Below are positions 58,271 to 64,000 of a stretch of DNA of 64,000 nt, one piece after another (within the stretch, counting starts at the first letter, position 1; each line of letters starts with the position of its first letter). The DNA is taken from contig NZ_JAJATZ010000001.1 in the NCBI RefSeq assembly GCF_020531945.1, forward strand, positions 124,001-188,000. Direction: 5' to 3'. Under the pieces are notes generated by a model that saw nothing but the letters and a program-made list of their open reading frames with translations, had not been told where the DNA came from and did not search any database. Position numbers and translations under genes: made by a program. This DNA comes from Loktanella gaetbuli. Lineage in GTDB: Bacteria > Pseudomonadota > Alphaproteobacteria > Rhodobacterales > Rhodobacteraceae.

Positions 58271-59436
58271 GGCGCATCACCATACTAGGTGCCACGGGGT
58301 CGATCGGACAAAGCACCATTGATCTGATCAAGCGACGTCCCGATGATTTCGATGTCGTCGCCCTGACAGGCGGCTGCAATGCCAAACAGCTGGCTGCCGA
58401 TGCACTCGCCTTGCGTGCTGAAATTGCGGTTGTGGACAGTGCTGACTGCTATGGCGAACTACAGGATCTGCTGTCTGGCACCGGGATCGAGGTTGCTTGC
58501 GGTGCGCAAGCCATCGCCGATGCCGCCCGCAGGCCTGCCGACTGGATCATGTCCGCGATTGTTGGTGCGGCTGGCCTGCCGCCGGGTATGGCCGCCTTGG
58601 AACAGGGCAGCACGCTGGCCCTGGCGAACAAGGAATCGCTGGTTACTGCCGGGCCACTCTTGATGGCGACGGCTGCGCGGTACGGTGCGCGCATCCTGCC
58701 TGTCGACAGTGAACATTCCGCCGTTTTTCAGGCGCTTGTCGGTGAACCGATGGACGCTGTCGAACGGGTCATCATCACTGCGTCCGGCGGCGCATTCCGT
58801 GATTGGCCGCTGGAACAGCTCAAGTCCGCGACCGTGGCGCAGGCCTCTGCTCATCCGAACTGGGACATGGGGCAGCGCATCACAATCGATAGCGCGTCCA
58901 TGTTCAACAAAGCGCTGGAGCTGATTGAAACAAAAGAGTATTTTGGCATCTCGTCGGACAAGATCGAAGCAATCGTCCACCCTGAATCGCTGGTCCATGC
59001 CCTGGTCGGCTTCAACGATGGTGCGCTGATGGCCCATGTCGGCCCGCCTGATATGCGCCACGCGATCGGCTATGCGCTCAACTGGCCGGACCGAAGCCAC
59101 CTGCCGGTCGCGCGGCTGGATCTGGCGGCCATCGGCGCACTGACGTTCCGTGCCGCTGACGAGGTGCGTTGGCCCGCGCTGCGCATGGCCAGAGAGGTGA
59201 TGGCCGCAGGCGGCAAGATGGGTGCGGTTTTCAACGCGGCCAAGGAGCGGGCGCTTGATGCATTCATCGCAGGGCGTGTGGGTTTCATGGACATGCCTGC
59301 GGTAGTGGCGGAAACGCTCGCCAAAATGTCAGCGCAATCGGGTCTGCAAAACGCCCCGATTTCGTTAGAAGAGGTTATGGAAACGGATCGCCTGTCGCGT
59401 ATCTGCGCCGACGCGGCATTGGCAAAACTGGGATGA
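58267..59436 (+). CDS. dxr: 1-deoxy-D-xylulose 5-phosphate reductoisomerase
   Basis: A 389-residue NADPH enzyme, second step of the DXP isoprenoid pathway. It has RITILGATGSIGQSTIDLI, LANKESLVTAGPLL, VDSEHSAVFQAL, ITASGGAFRDWPLE and IDSASMFNKALELIE with the metal and substrate contacts. The TTG at 58267 overlaps the cdsA TGA as TTGA; no better start exists because the NADP-binding strand begins right after it. Isoprenoid supply for uppS and miaA fits. Confidence 0.95.
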   Translation: MRRITILGATGSIGQSTIDLIKRRPDDFDVVALTGGCNAKQLAADALALRAEIAVVDSADCYGELQDLLSGTGIEVACGAQAIADAARRPADWIMSAIVGAAGLPPGMAALEQGSTLALANKESLVTAGPLLMATAARYGARILPVDSEHSAVFQALVGEPMDAVERVIITASGGAFRDWPLEQLKSATVAQASAHPNWDMGQRITIDSASMFNKALELIETKEYFGISSDKIEAIVHPESLVHALVGFNDGALMAHVGPPDMRHAIGYALNWPDRSHLPVARLDLAAIGALTFRAADEVRWPALRMAREVMAAGGKMGAVFNAAKERALDAFIAGRVGFMDMPAVVAETLAKMSAQSGLQNAPISLEEVMETDRLSRICADAALAKLG

Positions 59437-59440
59437 CATC

Positions 59441-60769
59441 ATGGATATGACAACGCTTCTGCCTTCACTGGGTGGTGGATTGTTTACGCTTTTGGCGTTT
59501 GTCGTATCGCTGTCGATCATCGTGACGATCCACGAATACGGCCATTATATCGTCGGGCGCTGGTCCGGTATCCATGCCGAAGTGTTTTCAGTCGGATTCG
59601 GGCCGGTGCTGATGTCACGGACGGACAAGCGCGGCACGGTCTGGCAGATCGCGGCCCTGCCGCTGGGCGGCTATGTCAAGTTTCTGGGCGATGCGAACGC
59701 TGCATCCGTTGGCAGCGATGGCAAGGAGGTGCCCGGTCGGGATGCGCGCCACACGATGCTGGGTGCGCCGCTGTGGGCCCGGGCCGCGACCGTTGCTGCG
59801 GGGCCCTTGTTCAACTTTGCGCTGACCATCCTGATCTTTGCGGGTTACCTGATGTGGGTTGGGACACCGTCCGATCCGACCACGGTCAAGCGGGTGTTCG
59901 ACCTGCCGCCGCAGTTCGCAACCGAAATCCAACCGGGTGATGCGTTGGTCGCGGTTGATGGTCTGGATCTGAACGAAGAGGGTGTGCAGTTCGATTCCAT
60001 CCCTGTTGCCGCCAGCGTTGACTACACGGTGGTCCGCGACGGCGCTGAAATGGTCGTATCCGGTCCCTATCCGGTGCCGCCACGCGCATCGGGGGTGACG
60101 CCGCGGTCTGCGGCTGATGATGCGGGCCTGCGGATTGGTGATGTCATCACCTCGGTGAACGGGCAGCCGATCATCGCATTTCGCGAACTGGTTGATATCG
60201 TGACGGCCGGTGACGGCGACGCACTATCACTCGCGGTCTGGCGTCGCGGTGACATGATTGACGTGGAACTTGCACCCCGGCGCGTCGATCTGCCATTGCC
60301 CGAAGGCGGGTTCGAGACGCGCTGGTTGATCGGTGTGAACGGCGATCTGTTCTTTAGCGCCGCCACAGACCGGGTTGGCCCGTTCGAGGCGCTCTGGATC
60401 GGTGTCCAGCAGTTGTGGCGCACGCTGACGGTGTCGCTGTCGGGGTTGTGGCATGTGGTGACCGGCGCAATTTCGACCTGCAACATCTCGGGACCCGTCG
60501 GAATCGCGGAAACCAGCAGCACGATGGCCAGCCAGGGTGCAGGAAATTTCATCCTGTTCATCGCATCGCTGTCGGCGGCTGTCGGCCTGCTAAACCTGTT
60601 TCCGATCCCGATCCTGGACGGCGGACATCTGGTGTTCCATGCCTATGAGGCGGTTTTCCGCCGCAAGCCGACGGATGCAGCACTGCGTGTGCTGATGGCG
60701 GCGGGGCTGGCGCTGATCCTGACGTTCATGATCTTTGCAATTCTCAACGACATCTGGTTCTGCCCCTGA
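59441..60769 (+). CDS. rseP: site-2 intramembrane protease RseP
   Basis: A 442-residue inner-membrane zinc protease. HEYGH at residues 31-35 gives the HExxH metal site, and NLFPIPILDGGHL near the C-terminus gives the third ligand Asp. Two PDZ domains lie between (about 120-210 and 215-290; RSAADDAGLRIGDVITSVNGQPI is clear in the second). Four membrane segments. It cleaves anti-sigma factor and signal peptides within the membrane. Starts 4 bases after dxr. Confidence 0.95.
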   Translation: MDMTTLLPSLGGGLFTLLAFVVSLSIIVTIHEYGHYIVGRWSGIHAEVFSVGFGPVLMSRTDKRGTVWQIAALPLGGYVKFLGDANAASVGSDGKEVPGRDARHTMLGAPLWARAATVAAGPLFNFALTILIFAGYLMWVGTPSDPTTVKRVFDLPPQFATEIQPGDALVAVDGLDLNEEGVQFDSIPVAASVDYTVVRDGAEMVVSGPYPVPPRASGVTPRSAADDAGLRIGDVITSVNGQPIIAFRELVDIVTAGDGDALSLAVWRRGDMIDVELAPRRVDLPLPEGGFETRWLIGVNGDLFFSAATDRVGPFEALWIGVQQLWRTLTVSLSGLWHVVTGAISTCNISGPVGIAETSSTMASQGAGNFILFIASLSAAVGLLNLFPIPILDGGHLVFHAYEAVFRRKPTDAALRVLMAAGLALILTFMIFAILNDIWFCP

Positions 60770-60843
60770 TCGGCCAGACTTGCTGCATAGTTTCGACACA
60801 TTTGCGCGGTATTCCTCACACAACATGTGAAAGGAGCCGAGAG

Positions 60844-60969
60844 ATGCAGACGATAAAACAAGGTTATCGGAGTGTCAGCACCATCGTGTCCCTGAACTGG
60901 GACCGCGCGATCATGACCGCAATCCTGATGCTTGCCCTGTATTTGGGCGGCTACGTCGCGTTGTTGTAG
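60844..60969 (+). CDS. small single-pass membrane protein between rseP and bamA
   Basis: Forty-one codons from an ATG preceded by the near-perfect ribosome site AAAGGAGCCGAG to a TAG. The N-terminal half is basic/polar (MQTIKQGYRSVSTIVSLNWD) and the C-terminal half is one hydrophobic helix (MTAILMLALYLGGYVALL), so an inner-membrane anchor with a short cytoplasmic part is expected. It is followed by a strong terminator at 60997, so it is the last gene of the rseP transcript or its own unit. I know no function. Confidence 0.72.
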   Translation: MQTIKQGYRSVSTIVSLNWDRAIMTAILMLALYLGGYVALL

Positions 60970-60996
60970 CAACAGCGCCCGAACCTACCGAATATT

Positions 60997-61033
60997 GACG
61001 CGCTCGCAGCTTTGCGGGCGCGTCTTGCTTTTG
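60997..61033 (+). terminator. intrinsic terminator between the small membrane gene and bamA
   Basis: GACGCGCTCGC (60997-61007) pairs with GCGGGCGCGTC (61014-61024) over 11 positions with one T-G pair and a 6-base loop, then TTGCTTTTG. It separates the uppS-rseP transcript from bamA, which must then have its own promoter within the next 60 bases. Confidence 0.75.
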
Positions 61034-61094
61034 ACATCCTGCTTGGGAATGGCTAATCCGTTTACAACTGGGGATGACAAAAGCAGGCGCTGAC

Positions 61095-63422
61095 ATGACT
61101 TTGACAACGGGGGGCGTTCGTGCGTCCGGACTGATGGGAATGTGTCGCACTGCGACGCTGGTTTTTGCGGTCGCGGTTCTGCCAGCTGCACCGGCATTTG
61201 CACAGAGTTTTACGTTTAATAACGTTGTCATCAACGGTAACCAGCGCGTTGCCGACAGCACCATCCTGACCTTTGGTGGCATTTCGCGCGGCGAAACGGT
61301 CGATGCGGCTACCCTGAACGATGCAGGCCAGAATATCCGTGCATCCGGCCTGTTCGACAACGTCGAGGTGCGGGCGCAGGGCAATACGCTGATCATCGAC
61401 GTGGTGGAATTCCCGACAGTCAGTCAGGTTGCAATCGACGGAAACCGGCGTCTGGCCGATGGCGAGTTTCTGCCGCTGCTGGAAAGCCAGCCGCGCCGTA
61501 TCTATTCGCCTGAAACGGTTGAACGCGATGTTGCGACGATCACGTCGATCTACGCGCGTAACGGTCGCATCAATGCAAGCGTGACACCCCGCATCATTCG
61601 TCTGTCCGAAAACCGCGTTAACGTGGTCTTCGAGGTCAGCGAAACAGGCGTCACCGAGGTCGAACGGATTACCTTTGTAGGCAACCGCAGCTTTTCCGAC
61701 CGGCGCCTGCGCGGCGTGCTGGAAACCAAGGAAGCCGGTCTTTTGCGTGCGATCATCAGCCGCGATACCTTCTCCGAGGATCGGATCGCGTTTGATCGTC
61801 AGGTGCTGACCGATTTCTACCAGTCGCGTGGTTACGCCGATTTCACGCTGCAAAACGTCGATGTTGCGCTGACACGCGAACGCGACGCCTATCTGATCAC
61901 CTACAACATTCAGGAAGGACAGCAGTTCACGTTCGGCAATGTGTCCGCGAGTTCTGCCCTGCCAGAGGTCGATGTCGCGACATTTCAGGCTGCACTCAGC
62001 ACGCGCAGCGGGCGGACCTATTCGCCCGGTCAGGTTGACCGCGATATCGCGCGTCTTGAACGGCTTGCAATCCAGCAGGGTCTGACGTTCGTGGCCGTGG
62101 AGCCGCGGATCACGCGCAACGACCGCGACCTGTCGCTGGACGTGAATTTCGAGCTGGTGCGCGGTCCGCGCATTTTTGTCGAACGCATCGACATCGAAGG
62201 CAATTCCACCACGCTGGACCGGGTTGTGCGCAACCAGTTCCGCGTCGTCGAGGGTGACCCGTTCAACCCGCGCGAAATCCGCCAGGCCGCCGAACGTATC
62301 CGCGCCCTTGGATTTTTCGCGAATGCCGAGGTTGACGCGCGCGAGGGGTCCAGCCCGGATCAGGTCGTCGTGGATGTGAACGTCGAAGAGCAGCCCACAG
62401 GCTCGCTGTCATTCGGTGCCAACTACAACAGCGATGTGGGCGTGGGACTGGTGGCAAGTTTCCGCGAGGCAAATTTCCTTGGCCGCGGACAGGCCGTCGG
62501 CGTGCAGGTGTCCACTGCCAGTTCCAACCGTGTGTTCGATTTCAATTTCTCGGAACCGAATTTCCTGGGTCGTGATCTGCGTGCGGGCATCGATTTGTCC
62601 TACCGGGTCACCGATAATCAGAATGCCGATTATGACACCGAAAATTTCCGACTTAGTCCGAACCTGACGTTCCCTGTCAGCGAAAACGGGCGTCTGACGA
62701 CTTTTGTCGCACTCAGCTATGACGATCTGAGCGGTCTGGAAGATGCCACCGGCATCAGTTCGATCATTCAGGAAGAGGCCGCATTGGACGGCGTGACGAC
62801 GCAATCTCTGGGTTACGCCTACAGCTTTGACAACCGACGCACCGGGCTGGACCCGACCACAGGTTTCGTATTCCGGTTCGGTCAGGAATTCGGATTTGGT
62901 GACACGCAGTTCATCAAGACATCTGCGCTGGCTGCCGCCGAAACCAAGGTGCTGAACGAGGATGTCACGCTGCGGGCCACGATTGAGGGTGGGCATCTGT
63001 CGTATCAGGACGGGTTCAGCCGTGTGACGGACCGTTATTTCCTGAACGGCAACACCCTGCGCGGGTTTGATGCCAACGGTGTGGGACCGCGCGATCTGGA
63101 TCCGGCCAATGACGTGAACGACGCGCTGGGTGGCACCAGCTTTGCCGTGGCGCGGCTCGAGGCGGAATTCCCGCTGGGTCTGCCCGAGGAATACGGCATC
63201 ACAGGCGGTGTTTTCGTCGATTATGGTTCAGTCTGGGATATCGGTCGCCAGCCGAATGCGACGACCATCTACAATGACTTTACTGGGCGTTCGACCATCG
63301 GTTTCGCGATTTTCTGGACGACTCCCCTGGGGCCGCTGCGGTTCAACTTTACCGATGCGCTCAAGGCCGAGGAATTCGACGAAACCCGTTCGTTTGACCT
63401 GACGATTTCGACCGCATTCTGA
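61095..63422 (+). CDS. bamA: outer membrane protein assembly factor BamA
   Basis: A 775-residue Omp85 protein, the core of the BAM complex that inserts beta-barrels. A signal peptide ends APAFAQ. Five POTRA domains follow to about residue 420 (first FNNVVINGNQRVADSTIL, last ERIDIEGNSTTLDRVVRNQFRVVEGDPFN in parts), then a 16-strand barrel. The lid-loop RGF motif is in GNTLRGFDANG, and the C-terminal strand ends DLTISTAF. Start uncertain: ATGs at 61074, 61095 and an internal one near GMCRTATL are all weakly supported. Its TGA overlaps the ompH ATG. Confidence 0.95.
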   Translation: MTLTTGGVRASGLMGMCRTATLVFAVAVLPAAPAFAQSFTFNNVVINGNQRVADSTILTFGGISRGETVDAATLNDAGQNIRASGLFDNVEVRAQGNTLIIDVVEFPTVSQVAIDGNRRLADGEFLPLLESQPRRIYSPETVERDVATITSIYARNGRINASVTPRIIRLSENRVNVVFEVSETGVTEVERITFVGNRSFSDRRLRGVLETKEAGLLRAIISRDTFSEDRIAFDRQVLTDFYQSRGYADFTLQNVDVALTRERDAYLITYNIQEGQQFTFGNVSASSALPEVDVATFQAALSTRSGRTYSPGQVDRDIARLERLAIQQGLTFVAVEPRITRNDRDLSLDVNFELVRGPRIFVERIDIEGNSTTLDRVVRNQFRVVEGDPFNPREIRQAAERIRALGFFANAEVDAREGSSPDQVVVDVNVEEQPTGSLSFGANYNSDVGVGLVASFREANFLGRGQAVGVQVSTASSNRVFDFNFSEPNFLGRDLRAGIDLSYRVTDNQNADYDTENFRLSPNLTFPVSENGRLTTFVALSYDDLSGLEDATGISSIIQEEAALDGVTTQSLGYAYSFDNRRTGLDPTTGFVFRFGQEFGFGDTQFIKTSALAAAETKVLNEDVTLRATIEGGHLSYQDGFSRVTDRYFLNGNTLRGFDANGVGPRDLDPANDVNDALGGTSFAVARLEAEFPLGLPEEYGITGGVFVDYGSVWDIGRQPNATTIYNDFTGRSTIGFAIFWTTPLGPLRFNFTDALKAEEFDETRSFDLTISTAF

Positions 63423-64000
63423 TGCGGGCGGCGGTTCTGGCCATGTGCGTCGCAGTTGCGGCGTGGGCTGGCCCGGCCGCCGCACAGCAGGATCCGCAGG
63501 CGTTGCCGATCCTGATCGTCGACTACGACCGGTTGTATATCGACAGCGAATACGCCCAGCAGATCCGCGCCGCACTGGACGCGGACGCCGAGGCATTAAA
63601 GGCCGAAAACGATCGCATCGTGGCGGCCCTGACCGAAGAAGAACGGTCACTGACCCTGCGCAGACCGACCATGACCGCCGAGGCATTCCGCGCCGAGGCA
63701 GATGCATTCGATACCAAGGTGCAGGCCATCCGGCGCGCGCGTGACGCCAAGGAGGTCGAGCTGCAACGCGCGCGGTCCGCCGCGCGCGATGAATTCTTTG
63801 TCTCGGTGCGGGATGTGGTCGGGCAACTTATGCTGGAACGTGGCGCATCGGTCATTCTGGATCGACGTTCCGTTTTCCTGGCACTGGCGGCGTCAGATAT
63901 CACGGACGAAGCTGTCAGCCGGATCGACGCGGTGATGCTGCAATCAGGGCAGGCGCCCGATGCCGACCAGCCGTTGATCGGCGGAACCGAGCCACAAGCC
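63422..64000 (+). CDS. OmpH/Skp-like periplasmic chaperone (3' end outside window)
   Basis: An open frame of 193 codons reaching the right edge without a stop. A signal peptide (MRAAVLAMCVAVAAWAGPAAA) is followed by ILIVDYDRLYIDSEYAQQIR, typical of the first Skp strand and helix. Long charged helices come next (AEALKAENDRIVAALTEEER; IRRARDAKEVELQRARSAARD), then VILDRRSVFLALAASDIT, a common OmpH C-terminal region. Skp-type trimers hold unfolded barrel proteins for BamA. The ATG overlaps the bamA stop as TGATG. fabZ/lpxA-type genes would be expected next. Confidence 0.9.
   Translation, partial: MRAAVLAMCVAVAAWAGPAAAQQDPQALPILIVDYDRLYIDSEYAQQIRAALDADAEALKAENDRIVAALTEEERSLTLRRPTMTAEAFRAEADAFDTKVQAIRRARDAKEVELQRARSAARDEFFVSVRDVVGQLMLERGASVILDRRSVFLALAASDITDEAVSRIDAVMLQSGQAPDADQPLIGGTEPQA

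Noticed and set aside
58936..58947. GAGTATTTTGGC match to the intergenic repeat
   Set aside because: Lies inside dxr, matches only the first half, and encodes conserved residues (ETKEYFGI), so it is chance.

Overview
The window is ordinary, gene-dense chromosome of an alphaproteobacterium of the Rhodobacteraceae/Roseobacter group. The evidence is high GC, many 4-bp ATGA/GTGA/TTGA gene overlaps, and family-typical neighbourhoods: DUF3305/DUF3306/DUF6494/DUF6505 formate dehydrogenase accessory genes, a citramalate synthase, and the pyrH-frr-uppS-cdsA-dxr-rseP-bamA-ompH run. I see no insertion sequence, prophage, CRISPR array or rRNA operon. There is one tRNA gene, tRNA-Gly(CCC).

Layout. 1-7.7 kb: an accessory module for a molybdenum/tungsten formate dehydrogenase (DUF3306 and DUF3305 on minus; a multi-cluster 4Fe-4S protein, DUF6494, Mrp, DUF4444 ligase-like and DUF6505 on plus) beside a tungstate ABC transporter. 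7.7-18.4 kb: cupin, enolase, EamA transporter, Fur-family regulator, DUF533 protein, CorA/ZntB channel, PhzF, GNAT, tyrS, anmK, an outer-membrane barrel and an MmcQ protein. 18.4-22.5 kb: cysS preceded by a probable cysteine leader peptide and attenuator, then cimA and an NDUFAF6-like protein. 22.5-29.1 kb: an MFS transporter and four cobalamin genes (cobB, cobA, cbiD, cobK), then a DNA glycosylase and an esterase. 29.2-33.7 kb: an HNH nuclease and the zwf-pgl-pgi sugar phosphate operon behind a LacI-type palindrome. 33.7-40.5 kb: thioesterase, RidA, tRNA-Gly, a MepK-like endopeptidase divergent from an LdtD-like L,D-transpeptidase, an lpxD-ACP-ketosynthase operon and an IalB-like protein. 40.8-51.5 kb: HerA-like ATPase, methyltransferase, CorC, xerD with two coupled genes of unknown function, aroKB, ssb, a lytic transglycosylase and a DUF2254 membrane protein. 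51.5-55.1 kb: an orphan peptide-type binding protein, an AraC regulator and miaA. 55.2-64 kb: pyrH-frr, then the undecaprenyl/phospholipid/isoprenoid/outer-membrane-assembly run, interrupted by a small membrane-protein gene between rseP and bamA.

The most interesting signals are: a 14-codon reading frame with four Cys codons that runs into a hairpin and T-tract just before cysS; the Fe-S/Mrp accessory operon next to a tungstate transporter; lpxD with its own acyl carrier protein and ketosynthase away from the main envelope cluster; two intergenic repeat families (paired TTCGCGAA palindromes, and a 24-35 bp GAGTATTT..GGCAAGATGAT element); probable leaderless starts for the cysS leader and cbiD; and a 41-codon membrane-protein gene before bamA. 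All calls come from reading the sequence. No database search or folding program was run, and statements about families are from memory.
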